Shown here piece by piece: positions 8,471 to 17,342 of a DNA stretch of 60,987 bases. The position numbers and the translations under genes were made by a program. The notes below the pieces were generated by a model. It saw only the letters and a list, made by a program, of their open reading frames with translations, was not told where the DNA came from and ran no database searches. This DNA comes from CAYWNA01 sp964459305 (GTDB lineage: Bacteria; Planctomycetota; Planctomycetia; Pirellulales; Pirellulaceae), in the NCBI GenBank assembly GCA_964459305.1, contig CAYWNA010000054.1, positions 1-60,987 on the forward strand, written 5' to 3'. Position 1 is the stretch's first letter; every line of letters starts with the position of its first letter.

Positions 8471-11026
8471 CTACTCGGACGCATCCTGCCAGAGCGACGG
8501 CCATTGATCTGCGGCGGCAGAGCGTTGCCACGCCTGATAACCACTGCCCGGTCCGACGATTTCGGTGTTCGCACCAAGCTGGCGGCTTCGCCCGGTTTGT
8601 GCGTCGGTCGCGTCCAGAGAGAAGCGATAGTCCGCGGGTCCGACTCGAACGCCCGGCCGTCGCTGCCCATCGGTGAGCGAGTTGTCAAAGATGACTTTGG
8701 CCTCGAAGGAAGAATCGTCCTCTTCGTAGCTGAAATCCTGCCACGAGATGAGGCTTCGCGGGCCGGAGCGGGCTGATCCGTAAGGCTGAAATCCAGATGA
8801 GAACCCGCAGTACGCTCGACCCACCGAGTACAGGTTGCCTCCGCCCGTCCAGTGGAGCGTTTGATTCAGCTGATCCAGCGCGAGCAATTCTGCCTCGGCC
8901 GGGTCCGACGCGACGGCAAGTGTGACGGCGCACAGGTAGCCCACGTCGAACAGATTGTCGCGAACGTTCAGCTTGACCGCCGGGCCGGACCGTTGGGGTA
9001 CACCGGGCCGATTCAACAGGTGCACGCCGCACCGCGTGGCCACGGTGTTCGAAAACAGCCCGATGGCTTCCGAGTCGTGTTGAGCGTTGGTGAGTGGACA
9101 GAGCAGGCTAAGTGCATGTTCTGCTCGAATAATGCAGTTCTCCACGCGAACACGCACATCCGCGGCAGAATCTACGACGATCGCCGAGCCTCTTGTATCA
9201 CTGGCCAACAGGCTGTTCTGGATGACGCCAGTTGTTCGGTCGAGCGAAATACATGATAAGCGTGCATTCGGAGACCCGGTCATGTCAAAGCGGCAGTTCG
9301 TGACATAGATGGATTGCCCGCGAACGGTTATCAAATTGCCTCGTACCGCAGCCTGCTGATCGCCGCCGTCGTATCGAAACTCGATACCCTCCAGCACCAA
9401 AGGTCCGCTGGCAGTCAAACTTGGCAATGTCGCGGACTGATGATCCTGCACAAATAGAATCACCGGCGACGAACCATCGGCAGGCCGAATCACCAGTTTC
9501 TTGCCCTGCGTATCGAGCGGCCCGTCGACAAGGATCGGCCCAGGGCCTCGAACTTCAACAACGCTCCCATCGCGAGCCACATTCAGCGCCTCGCCGAGAC
9601 TGTCTGCGAAGGTCGTCGTTTCGTCGGGCTGGCGAATGCAGCAAGCCTGCAACGAGGGCGACGGTTCGCTCTTCGATTTGTCATTCGCCTGGAGAACATC
9701 AGCATTGGACTGGGTGCCGGCCTCTTGGACCGGGTGGTGCCGGAAGACAAACGCAAGGAATACACACGCCAACAAGCCGATCCCGGCGATCGCCATGAGG
9801 GCCGGATTGCCGGTCCAGCGCCGACCGCGGGTCGCAGCCGGCGCCGCGGCGGCGTGCCTCGTACGCGATTCAGTCTCGGTCGTCGTGACTTCGGCCTGAT
9901 GTGCGAACAACGCGTGCAGAACTTCCTCGGCAGACTGAAATCGATCGTCCGCACTCTTAGACATCAGGCGCCGGGCAATTGCCTCTAACCAGTCCGGCAC
10001 AGCAGCGTTCAAACTGCGAATCGCCGGCGCTTCGTCCTGGATCACTTTATTGAGCACTGACAACGCGGTCTCGCCGTGGAATGGTGCCTGGCACGTACAA
10101 GCGGTGAACAACACCGCGCCCAGGCCGTACAGATCGGCCCGATGATCGACCGATTCACCGCGAGCCTGTTCGGGAGCCATATAGTGCGGAGTTCCGGCGA
10201 TCACGCCCGTGCGCGTCAGTGCTTCGTCTTCGGCCGCGCGGGCCAGGCCGAAATCGGTGATCTTGTACCGGCCGGTCGCCGCTTCGAGCAAGATATTCGC
10301 CGGTTTGATGTCGCGGTGCACCAGGCCCACCTGGTGGGCCGCCTCAAGTGCCCGCGCGGTCTGACGTGCGACCTGCACAACTTCGGATATCTCCAACGGA
10401 CCAGATCGCCGCAGTCGGGCATCCAGCGACTCGCCTTCGATGAACTGCATCACCAGGTACGGAAGTCCCCGGACCTGGTCGACCGAATGAATGGCGACAA
10501 CATAGTCGTCCACCACTCGGGCCGCCGCCCGGGCCTCTCTCAGAAAACGCTGCCTCGCCGTTTCGCTTGCTGCCAGTTGTGGCGCCAGCACCTTGACGGC
10601 GACGATCCGGTCCAACGCCGGCTCGTGGGCCTTCAACACGACGCCCATTCCACCCCGACCGACGACGTCGATCACGTAGAAAGGCCCGAAGCGACCTTTG
10701 AACTCGGGGCGATCGCTAGGTGCGAGAATACCATGCAGAGAATCGTCGAAGCCCGCCGACGCGTGCCGGGCCGCGAGGTCGCCACCATGCGTATCCTGGC
10801 TATCGGAACGCGTCAAGGCACGGTGATGATCCAGACTCGACTCCGCCAGCCGGCTCTTCTCCTCCTCGTCCAATTCTGGAAGCCAGCCCGTGCCGCCGGC
10901 TAGCTGCTCCAGTCGCGTTTGGCAATGCGGGCAGTTGTCGATGTGCCCAGCCCACACAGCATTCTCAACCGCAGGGACACGCCCATGTAAAACCAACAAC
11001 AACTGTTCTTCATTCAAACATTCCAT
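8471..11026 (-). CDS. Membrane Ser/Thr protein kinase with extracytoplasmic beta-helix domain
   Basis: An 851-residue protein. The N-terminus has a zinc-finger-like H-x3-C-x2-C (His28, Cys32, Cys35), as seen in anti-sigma factors. The Hanks-type kinase domain spans about 110-380: glycine loop GRGGMG, Lys145 in VAVK, HRD with Asp239, DFG at 258-260 and APE; all key residues are present. One transmembrane helix (about 408-429) is followed by a right-handed beta-helix domain (about 500-820), outside the cell, which could sense a polysaccharide. The start is placed at 11026 because the in-frame extension up to 11107 runs through a repeated intergenic sequence also found at about 14200-14233. The ECF sigma factor gene directly upstream is its likely partner, a common planctomycete pairing. 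Confidence 0.9.
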   Translation of the reverse strand: MECLNEEQLLLVLHGRVPAVENAVWAGHIDNCPHCQTRLEQLAGGTGWLPELDEEEKSRLAESSLDHHRALTRSDSQDTHGGDLAARHASAGFDDSLHGILAPSDRPEFKGRFGPFYVIDVVGRGGMGVVLKAHEPALDRIVAVKVLAPQLAASETARQRFLREARAAARVVDDYVVAIHSVDQVRGLPYLVMQFIEGESLDARLRRSGPLEISEVVQVARQTARALEAAHQVGLVHRDIKPANILLEAATGRYKITDFGLARAAEDEALTRTGVIAGTPHYMAPEQARGESVDHRADLYGLGAVLFTACTCQAPFHGETALSVLNKVIQDEAPAIRSLNAAVPDWLEAIARRLMSKSADDRFQSAEEVLHALFAHQAEVTTTETESRTRHAAAAPAATRGRRWTGNPALMAIAGIGLLACVFLAFVFRHHPVQEAGTQSNADVLQANDKSKSEPSPSLQACCIRQPDETTTFADSLGEALNVARDGSVVEVRGPGPILVDGPLDTQGKKLVIRPADGSSPVILFVQDHQSATLPSLTASGPLVLEGIEFRYDGGDQQAAVRGNLITVRGQSIYVTNCRFDMTGSPNARLSCISLDRTTGVIQNSLLASDTRGSAIVVDSAADVRVRVENCIIRAEHALSLLCPLTNAQHDSEAIGLFSNTVATRCGVHLLNRPGVPQRSGPAVKLNVRDNLFDVGYLCAVTLAVASDPAEAELLALDQLNQTLHWTGGGNLYSVGRAYCGFSSGFQPYGSARSGPRSLISWQDFSYEEDDSSFEAKVIFDNSLTDGQRRPGVRVGPADYRFSLDATDAQTGRSRQLGANTEIVGPGSGYQAWQRSAAADQWPSLWQDASE

Positions 11027-11060
11027 GGCATCATGCACTACGGTATTGGGCTTCCGGTTC

Positions 11061-11110
11061 CAAGTGTCCTCGTTCAACGGCAAGCCGAAGGCGTCGGTAA
11101 ATCCCACACA
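11061..11110 (-). repeat. Leader-like repeat, copy 1
   Basis: Read on the minus strand, this stretch contains GCCTTCGGCTTGCCGTT and matches about 35-40 bases at 14195-14235 on the plus strand, in both cases outside well-supported coding sequence. It lies just 5' of the chosen kinase start. A partial echo (GGCTTGCCGTTGAGG) occurs at 11122-11136. Confidence 0.5.
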
Positions 11111-11166
11111 CAGTCACCGGCGGCTTGCCGTTGAGGATCGGTTCCGAAATAGATCCTAAATTCGTG

Positions 11167-11233
11167 GTAGCCGAAGTCGCCAGACTTTGGTCGCTTTGCA
11201 CGGGAAAAACCAAATTCTGGCGAGTTCGGCTAC
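11167..11233. repeat. Palindromic repeat (family 2), copy a
   Basis: An inverted repeat of the type GTAGCCGAA-TCGCCAGA...TCTGGCGA-TTCGGCTAC. It lies between the sigma-factor stop and the kinase start, inside what may be one transcript. Other copies are at 15549, 33504, 38318 and 60904, with a half copy at 35770. Confidence 0.85.
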
Positions 11234-11311
11234 ATCGAGCGAATGCCGGTAAAATCTCGGCAGCGATCCTAAACGAAATATGCCGTCGTTTCAAACTGGC
11301 CACGGTATAGC

Positions 11312-11920
11312 TCAGAACGAGAAGCTCTCTTTATCACTGATTGTCTCGACCACTTGCTTGAGCCGCGCCAACACCCGGCTCTTGGCAATGTAGATTGCAC
11401 CGACGCTCACTCCAAGTTCCGCTGCGACTTCCGCGGCGCCTCGCTGTTCGACGGCCGTTTTCCAGAACCCCTGCCAGGTTGTCGCTTTGAATTCCGGCTG
11501 CACGCGCTCCACCGCACAGGCGAACAGCCGCTTCTCGACTTCACGATCCCAGTCCGCCTGCTCATCTCTCGGCGCGGGCTGTTCTTCGAGGTACTGACGA
11601 ACGCGGGTATCGCCCGTTCCCCTGGCCCCGCGGCCGTCGCGAGTGAAGAAGTTGTTCACGCGGTTTCTGGTGATCGTGAATAGCCACGCACGGAAGCCAC
11701 CCTTACCGGCGTCGTAGTCAAACCTTCCGATGGAAGCCGACACCTGCCGTAACACATCCTGCGTAATGTCCGCCGCATCTGCCTCCTGAAGCCCCTTCTT
11801 CCGGGCGTACTTGTGAATCAACGGCGCATAGATCTCGGCGAATTCGCTCCACGCCCGGTCATCCGCCGAATCGCGGATTCGAATCAACAGACTCGGTCGA
11901 GTTGCCGGTTCACTGCTCAC
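11312..11920 (-). CDS. ECF-type RNA polymerase sigma factor
   Basis: A 202-residue sigma-70 family protein of the extracytoplasmic-function class. Region 2 is about 20-95 (AWSEFAEIYAPLIHKYARK, ITQDVLRQV, FRAWLFTITRNRVNNFF) and region 4 about 140-195 (RGAAEVAAELGVSVGAIYIA), joined by a polar linker. Region 3 is missing, as expected for ECF factors. The start is GTG 11920. The kinase gene begins about 290 bp downstream on the same strand with a palindromic repeat between them. Linked ECF/Ser-Thr-kinase pairs in this phylum suggest that phosphorylation controls the sigma factor; here that is inference. Confidence 0.92.
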   Translation of the reverse strand: MSSEPATRPSLLIRIRDSADDRAWSEFAEIYAPLIHKYARKKGLQEADAADITQDVLRQVSASIGRFDYDAGKGGFRAWLFTITRNRVNNFFTRDGRGARGTGDTRVRQYLEEQPAPRDEQADWDREVEKRLFACAVERVQPEFKATTWQGFWKTAVEQRGAAEVAAELGVSVGAIYIAKSRVLARLKQVVETISDKESFSF

Positions 11921-11983
11921 TGACTGTCATTCACTCCGTATCGACATCTTGGGATACGCTGCCAGTAGTATATAGCATACGCG

Positions 11984-13942
11984 TCAAATACACCGCGCAT
12001 CTCCATGGTCCGTTACTCGTTCTTCGCAGCCCCGATCTCCGCCTGGACTTCGCTCGGTGACGCCTTTGCGGATTCGATTGCCATGAAAGCGAAAAATCAA
12101 CAAGGTCGCCACCACAATGAAGGCGACTAGCACATGGGCCGACAAGTAAAACCACGATTCACCCAGCCTCTGGTACGTTTGAAAGAGTGGCCAGTGCGCC
12201 GCGCTAAAAACACAGGCCAGGATCAACACCGCCACCCGGACCGGCCAGCGGGCGCGCGATAACGCGCTCCAAGCGCCGATAGCGGCTAACATTGCGAACA
12301 TCGCGCCCTCGCAGATCAGAAACAGCGTCTTCTGCCAACCCAGGTAAGGTGGCTCGAAGAACCGGGCCACGGCGACGAACACCGCGATTGCCAGCGTAAA
12401 AACAAGAAGATCGCGGAGCGTCACCTGGAAGCGACGCGCATCGCGGCCGCGTTGGACGACCGGCAACTCCCGTGAGACGCGCAGGCCAAAACGTAGCGCC
12501 ACCAACGCGCCACATGCCAGGGAAACCACCAAGCTGATCGCCGCAACGAAATTGTCCCAGTCCGCACGCCCTCCCCAGTGTGCATAAGGCGTAAAACTGA
12601 CCATTGCCGCCGCACACCCCGTCATAGCCGCGAGCGTTGCGGAGACACGCACCATCCAGCGGTGATCGGCGGCGGCAGCCCACATCACTGCCAAGCACGA
12701 GGCGGCGACCAGTTGCGCGAGCAGCAACAATCCCATTGGCAGCCGCACGATATGGGGACTCTCAGTGCTGACGAGGCGCGCTACCAGAACGAGTGCCACG
12801 ACGCCGTGCACCAGCGCAGCATCCAGCAACGGACGTGGTTTTCGGCATTGCCGTCCTGAAACCACCCAGGCGACCGACCACGCGACCAACAGCAGACACT
12901 CGACGATTGCCACCGCGTAGTACGTCTCGCCGCGCACTGGGAGCGTCGCCAGGATCTCACCCGTTTTGAGATCGCGGACCGTAACTGGGGTGAATCGGAA
13001 AGTCTCCACATGACAGTCATTGAAGGCACGACGTGGAATCCAGCGCAAGTTCAACAGCAATGGTGTGCGCCATTCGCGGACGGGCTCTCCGGTCGCCACC
13101 TTCCACAACCGCACGCTCCCAGGTCGATGCGAGGTTGCCAGCAGCCGGCCGTTATCAACGAACGTCATATCGCAAAGACCGGGCTGTCGGATCTCGCGTT
13201 CCATCATTCCCGTCGATACGTTCCAAACCTGCACCACGCCAGCTCTGTAGAGTTTCGCCGCTGCATATCGTCCATCCGGTGACAAGGCAAAGCACGTGAA
13301 GTCGTTCCTCAACTCCAACTCGCCGATCTCTGTTGGCTCACCTTCCGAACAGTGAAATACTGCCAAGCGAGCTGGCCCATTCTCGGAATTACGTCGAAAA
13401 ACGAACGTTCTTCCATCTGAGGATACTCCCGGGAAGGATCCAGGTATCGGTCGCCCAACCGAACGCCCCTGGTCGATGCGCACCAATCTCAGTTGTCTGC
13501 TGAGCTGCGAATTGACTTGCCGGCCCCATGTATACACCAGCAGCGTCACGTCGTCACGCACGAACGCCATGGGAAAGGCGGATGGGTCATCGATCGAGAG
13601 TCTCTTTCGTTCGGCGAGCGTTCCTGCGTCGCGGACACAGATCGTCCCGTCCTCGTGGCCCGTGACAATCGTTTGCCCATCGGGCGAGAAGAGGACGCGC
13701 CGTGTGTCGTCGTCCTTCCGGGATACGATCCGACGTCGCGATGGTAAGTCCCAGAGAACGGTGGTGCCTCCCGTGGAATCGTCCATCAGATCGTGATTGA
13801 TGAGCGTGACCAGCCGCGCACCGTCCGGCGAGATATCCCAGTCGTGCACGGGGAGCCATATGTCGTGCATGGCAAGCCAGGCACCCAGCGCGAGCACCGG
13901 AAGCAGAAGCAGGACTAGCAGCCGTCTGGATGGGTGTTTCAA
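11984..13942 (-). CDS. WD40-repeat protein with C-terminal membrane domain
   Basis: About 652 residues. An N-terminal membrane anchor (LLVLLLLPVLALGAWLA) is followed by WD40-like beta-propeller blades over about 25-360 (repeated S-P-D-G and V-W-D/V-W-N/L-W-K endings). The C-terminal 300 residues hold eight or more hydrophobic helices. Function unknown; the propeller probably sits on one face of the membrane as a scaffold or sensor. There is no ATG start: a stop codon lies directly before TTG 13969, and TTG 13942 has GAGGG just upstream, so 13942 is preferred. It lies 63 bp upstream of the ECF sigma factor on the same strand and may belong to that unit. Confidence 0.75.
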   Translation of the reverse strand: MKHPSRRLLVLLLLPVLALGAWLAMHDIWLPVHDWDISPDGARLVTLINHDLMDDSTGGTTVLWDLPSRRRIVSRKDDDTRRVLFSPDGQTIVTGHEDGTICVRDAGTLAERKRLSIDDPSAFPMAFVRDDVTLLVYTWGRQVNSQLSRQLRLVRIDQGRSVGRPIPGSFPGVSSDGRTFVFRRNSENGPARLAVFHCSEGEPTEIGELELRNDFTCFALSPDGRYAAAKLYRAGVVQVWNVSTGMMEREIRQPGLCDMTFVDNGRLLATSHRPGSVRLWKVATGEPVREWRTPLLLNLRWIPRRAFNDCHVETFRFTPVTVRDLKTGEILATLPVRGETYYAVAIVECLLLVAWSVAWVVSGRQCRKPRPLLDAALVHGVVALVLVARLVSTESPHIVRLPMGLLLLAQLVAASCLAVMWAAAADHRWMVRVSATLAAMTGCAAAMVSFTPYAHWGGRADWDNFVAAISLVVSLACGALVALRFGLRVSRELPVVQRGRDARRFQVTLRDLLVFTLAIAVFVAVARFFEPPYLGWQKTLFLICEGAMFAMLAAIGAWSALSRARWPVRVAVLILACVFSAAHWPLFQTYQRLGESWFYLSAHVLVAFIVVATLLIFRFHGNRIRKGVTERSPGGDRGCEERVTDHGDARCI

Positions 13943-14003
13943 GAGGTCCCTCGTCGATTGTCCATGCAATTATCCCTGTACTGACTCTTTCTGCGGCGAC
14001 CGT

Positions 14004-14052
14004 TGGAGTCCAGGCTTTAGCCTGTCCCGCGCAGCCTAAAGGCTGTACTCCA
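14004..14052. repeat. Palindromic repeat (family 4)
   Basis: Imperfect inverted arms around TGGAGTCCAGGCTTTAGCC and CAGCCTAAAGGCTGTACTCC, 49 bp in all. It is a single copy in this window but has the same architecture as the other REP-like families. The gene-free interval 13970-14347 also holds the leader-like repeat (about 14195-14235) and a strong hairpin (14290-14319). Confidence 0.65.
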
Positions 14053-14194
14053 GCGGAAGATCTTCATGGTCGCAGGCTTTTTCTCGGACGCCAGTCATTG
14101 TAGGCTCCGAGAACGCGCATCCATAGATCTTTTCTGAAACTGCACATTCCGGGAACGAGGCCGCTTGGACTATCCAAAAGAAAACTGCCGACTG

Positions 14195-14235
14195 GGTGGC
14201 GTATTTGCAGATGCCTTCGGCTTGCCGTTAAACAG
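14195..14235 (+). repeat. Leader-like repeat, copy 2
   Basis: Contains GCCTTCGGCTTGCCGTTAAA and matches the minus-strand sequence upstream of the kinase (11061-11110). No supported gene covers it. Confidence 0.5.
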
Positions 14236-14289
14236 AGGCATCTCAAGCCGTCGACGCCATGGATCGACAAGTTGGCCTTGTCAATGAGA

Positions 14290-14319
14290 AGGCCCGGGCT
14301 TGAAGACAAGCCCGGGCCT
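14290..14319 (-). terminator. Strong hairpin after the MscS-like gene
   Basis: A perfect 13-bp GC-rich stem (14290-14302 with 14307-14319, AGGCCCGGGCTTG) with a 4-nt loop, 29 bp beyond the stop of the MscS-like gene. No long T-run follows on the minus strand, so it may act as an RNA-stabilising or weak terminator structure. Confidence 0.65.
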
Positions 14320-14347
14320 GGAGGAAGAACTCGACGGTTGGGATTCG

Positions 14348-15238
14348 CTAACGTACGGCGTCGTTCAGCATCACGTTATTGGGAATGCTGCGACGTTCTG
14401 CCATACCTCCGTCATCGGTTTCGATGATCGTTGCCACGGGGCCGACGTCGCGTACGGTTCCCTCGTAGCCGGCCACGCTCACGCGATCGCCCGCTTGGAA
14501 TCGTTGCCGGAGGTAGTAACCGCACAAGATTCCCGACATGACGTCTCGCCCGCCGAGGCCAAAGCTGAGTCCCAACGCCATCGCAATCGCGCCGAACGCG
14601 ATCAGGATAGCATAGTTCAGCAGTTCGAAGGTAATCTCCAGTTGTTCGAAGGCGGCGATGAACGTCATCAAGGCCAGGATGTAGTAACAGCCGCTGGCCA
14701 GTTGGTGCGAGTAGCTAATACCCAGTCGGTCCGCACTCGTGGCGATCACTCCGCGCAGGAAAGAGGCCAAGAGCAGTCCCACGACCACCAGCACGGTGGC
14801 CACGAGTACTTTGGGAATGTAAGCCACGACCTTTTCGATGGCGCCGGTGATTCCCGGCAAGCCGAAGATGTCGAACGCCGCAACCAGAAAGACACAAATC
14901 AACAGCCAGAACACGATCACACCGACGATCTGCGGAACGGTCCGCTTGACGCCGGCCTGCTGCATCGACTCGGCCAAACCGCCGCGTTCGGCGGCTCGCT
15001 GCAAACCCAGTTTCTCTGAGAGCGCGGTTATGCCCTTTGCGACCAATCTCGCCACAAAATACCCGATGATCAACACGGCGACGGCGGCCAGCGCCTTCGG
15101 GGCCAACTCAATGACCTGGCTCATCGCCGAGCTGAAGCTGCCCATGACCGCATCGGTAGACTTGGTAATGGGCTCTGTAAACGGTTGAGCCGCCATCAAG
15201 CTCGTCTCAACAATGGTATTTGTCGTTTCAATCTGCAT
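14348..15238 (-). CDS. MscS-like mechanosensitive channel protein with conserved TM-helix repeats
   Basis: A 296-residue integral membrane protein. About five hydrophobic segments (about 45-70, 105-130, 140-165, 180-205, 210-235) include the repeated amphipathic unit ALAAVAVLIIGYFVARLVAK typical of the TM_helix family, and the C-terminus has the short beta domain of MscS proteins (FQAGDRVSVAGYEGTVRDV, SIPNNVML). Such channels release solutes during osmotic downshock. Three ATGs occur in a row; the third (15238) is best placed after GAGGAG. The 5' end overlaps the end of the 78-aa gene by up to 17 bp, so the two are translationally coupled in an operon led by an ECF sigma factor, which suggests envelope or osmotic stress control. 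Confidence 0.85.
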   Translation of the reverse strand: MQIETTNTIVETSLMAAQPFTEPITKSTDAVMGSFSSAMSQVIELAPKALAAVAVLIIGYFVARLVAKGITALSEKLGLQRAAERGGLAESMQQAGVKRTVPQIVGVIVFWLLICVFLVAAFDIFGLPGITGAIEKVVAYIPKVLVATVLVVVGLLLASFLRGVIATSADRLGISYSHQLASGCYYILALMTFIAAFEQLEITFELLNYAILIAFGAIAMALGLSFGLGGRDVMSGILCGYYLRQRFQAGDRVSVAGYEGTVRDVGPVATIIETDDGGMAERRSIPNNVMLNDAVR

Positions 15239-15464
15239 CATCATCTCCTCTTTTAGGGAACCGGCCGGTCACGCTAAAGACGACCAGTCCGGCAAGTGCC
15301 TCGGAAAAACAAACAAACGCATACGGCAAGGCCCGCAAAGCCAAATCGGCCAGGTGCAACGACAGCAAGCGGACATTCAGTCGCTCGTGTACGCCGCGTT
15401 GAAGGTCGACCGGCGTTGACGGTACTTCCAACTCAGCAAGTTGTTCCAAAATGTTCTGCGGCAT
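15228..15464 (-). CDS. 78-aa membrane protein between ECF sigma factor and channel
   Basis: A small protein with a soluble N-terminal part (LAELEVPSTPVDLQRGVHER) and one hydrophobic helix (about 45-68). The layout, with a conserved-looking P-x-D-L-x-x-G-V-H-x-R-L-N segment before a single membrane helix, would suit a short anti-sigma or membrane-tether protein. The family is not recognised with certainty. It lies 198 bp after the ECF sigma gene, with a palindromic repeat between them, and overlaps the start of the MscS-like gene. Translational overlap supports that it is real despite its size. Confidence 0.7.
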   Translation of the reverse strand: MPQNILEQLAELEVPSTPVDLQRGVHERLNVRLLSLHLADLALRALPYAFVCFSEALAGLVVFSVTGRFPKRGDDDAD

Positions 15465-15548
15465 CTCTTACTGCCAATCGAGCGGTCGAAACAGCCTCGG
15501 AAAACGGCTGGAGCCTATCACGCATGACACCGCGGACGAGTCTAACCT

Positions 15549-15611
15549 GTAGCCGAACTCGCCAGAGTTTGGTCTTCCCAATGCGGACCAAAGTCTGGCG
15601 ACTTCGGCTAC
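15549..15611. repeat. Palindromic repeat (family 2), copy b
   Basis: A GTAGCCGAACTCGCCAGA-type inverted repeat. Similarity to the copy at 33504 extends on both sides (from CCGCGGAC at 15530 to CAATCCTTGCC ending 15636), which shows a unit of about 106 bp rather than a bare hairpin. Confidence 0.85.
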
Positions 15612-15662
15612 ACGTGAAAGAGCGTCAATCCTTGCCGCGGGCGGCATGTGTTCGGTGGTCAC

Positions 15663-16322
15663 TTAGTCTCCCTCTCCGCCAAAGTTGTGTTCCGGGAAAC
15701 GGCTTTTCAGCCTGTCCCGCGCCCGGCTGATTCTCATCTTGCAGGCGCTTACCGACAGGTTGAACATATCGGCAAGTTCATCGTAGCTGTGTCCTTCAGC
15801 GTATTTCATAATCAGCAATGCCCGATCTTCGTCGTCCAACGTATCGAGCATTTGCGTCAGATCCATTGCCGTCGCGGCGCCGTCCTGACGATCGTCTTGC
15901 TCCTGTCTGTACGCTTCAAGGTCTCGTGCCGCGGACTCGTGATGACGCCGGCGTCCGTGGCCGCGTCGCAGCAACAGACACGTGCGGATCGCGATGCCGT
16001 GGACCCACGTGGAGTACTTGCTCCGTCCAGCAAACTTGCCACGCTGCAAGAACAGTCGCACGAGCACCTCCTGTGCTGCGTCATTGGCGTCTTCGGCATC
16101 ACCCATCAGTCGGTAACAGACGCGCCAGACGCGGTCCTGATATCGCTCCAGGAGGGCGACGAAGGCCGGTCCGTCGGATCCTTCCCGCGCGGCCTCGGCG
16201 GCCAATTGCTCGTCGGTGAGTTTCGAAGTATCCAAAACAATGTCCACATGGGCCACCTTCGGGTAGCGAAGTGGTCGTCCTCCTTGCGCCAACTCCGTTG
16301 CCGCAGGTGACCGAACGGTCAC
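15663..16322 (-). CDS. ECF RNA polymerase sigma factor
   Basis: A classic 219-residue ECF sigma factor. Region 2 covers about 55-125 (ERYQDRVWRVCYRLMGD, DANDAAQEVLVRLF, YSTWVHGIAIRTCL) and region 4 about 150-210 (LDDEDRALLIMKYAEGHSYD, LSVSACKMRISRARDRLKSR). The interrupted arginine/histidine-rich linker (GRRRHHESAARD) is typical. The GTG start at 16322 may be too far upstream; the sigma domain itself begins near residue 30, and a downstream GTG in the frame (about 16247) is possible. It heads the unit with the 78-aa protein and the MscS-like channel and is divergent from the PIG-L gene across about 245 bp. Confidence 0.92.
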   Translation of the reverse strand: MTVRSPAATELAQGGRPLRYPKVAHVDIVLDTSKLTDEQLAAEAAREGSDGPAFVALLERYQDRVWRVCYRLMGDAEDANDAAQEVLVRLFLQRGKFAGRSKYSTWVHGIAIRTCLLLRRGHGRRRHHESAARDLEAYRQEQDDRQDGAATAMDLTQMLDTLDDEDRALLIMKYAEGHSYDELADMFNLSVSACKMRISRARDRLKSRFPEHNFGGEGD

Positions 16323-16567
16323 AGGAATCCCGAAAGTTCCGTTGATTCGAACCTAAGTCGTTGACATACAACGAAATAGCGTAAATCCGAAACATCGTTG
16401 CGGTTAGTACAATCCGAATCGCCATGTCAGGTCAAGGTCGATATCGCCGAACCACACCAGCATGCACCACCTGGCCGCGATAGAATGACCTGAGTTCGGC
16501 CTGCTTGACCCGTCGTGTTTTTCTAGCGATCTTCTTTGTTGTCGCTCAGTCCCAGGAGATCCGGGAA

Positions 16568-17338
16568 ATGAAAACGCTCGCCTGTTTGTTGCTGGTTGCC
16601 GTATTCGGCCTTGGTGTCGCTGGAACGTCCACCGCTTCGGAAGAAGCCAAGGGGGACAAGCTCCGAGTAATCGTCTTCGGCGCGCACTGTGACGACCCCG
16701 AAACGGGCGCGGGCGGTTTGATCGCCTTGTTGACCGAGGCGAGCCACGAGGTCATCGTCGGATATGCGACCTGTTTCCGGGGCGACCGCAAATTCTTCGG
16801 CCAGCCGGAGTCCGTGGTCCGCCGGCGTGAAGCGACGGCCGCGTGCAAAATCATGGGCGCCACGCCAAAGTTCTTTGACTACGCCCACGAAGATCTAACT
16901 GCCGACCAACCGACGGTCGAGGCGGTTGCAGCGTGGCTGGATGAGGTCGACCCCGACATCGTGGTTGCGCATTGGCCCTTCGACACCCACCCGAACCATC
17001 ATGTGGTCAGTTCGCTAGTCTGGCAGTGCTACGATCGACCAGGCGGCTGGAATCTCTACTGCTTCGAGGTGATGACGGACCAGCAGTCGCTCGGTTTCAT
17101 ACCGCGCCTGTATCTGGATGTCGGCCGAGTACTGGAGATCAAGAAGAAGGCATCCTACTGCCACAAGAGCCAGAACCCCGGTGGCTTCTGGCCGGTTCAC
17201 GATGCCATGCACGACCGTCGCGGCGCGGAGTGCGGAGTGGAATGCGCCGAGGCTTACTATCTGATCGAAGCGAAGAAGGGCAGTCCGTTGCTGCCGGTTG
17301 AGTTTCTTTCCAAACGCGAAAGCGACGATGCGGAGTGA
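16568..17338 (+). CDS. Exported PIG-L/LmbE family N-acetyl deacetylase
   Basis: A 256-residue zinc-dependent deacetylase. A signal peptide covers about residues 1-23 (ends STASEE). The zinc-binding motif appears as AHCDD (His40, Asp42, Asp43; usual form AHPDD), and the third ligand pair lies in HPNHH (His141, His144). Family members remove acetyl groups from N-acetylglucosamine units of small molecules or glycolipids; the exported location suggests action on polysaccharide or glycan fragments. ATG 16568 has AGGAG upstream and gives a proper signal peptide; a more distal start at 16505 is less likely. It is the first gene of a likely five-gene unit, with only 4 bp before the next ATG. Confidence 0.9.
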   Translation: MKTLACLLLVAVFGLGVAGTSTASEEAKGDKLRVIVFGAHCDDPETGAGGLIALLTEASHEVIVGYATCFRGDRKFFGQPESVVRRREATAACKIMGATPKFFDYAHEDLTADQPTVEAVAAWLDEVDPDIVVAHWPFDTHPNHHVVSSLVWQCYDRPGGWNLYCFEVMTDQQSLGFIPRLYLDVGRVLEIKKKASYCHKSQNPGGFWPVHDAMHDRRGAECGVECAEAYYLIEAKKGSPLLPVEFLSKRESDDAE

Positions 17339-17342
17339 AAGC

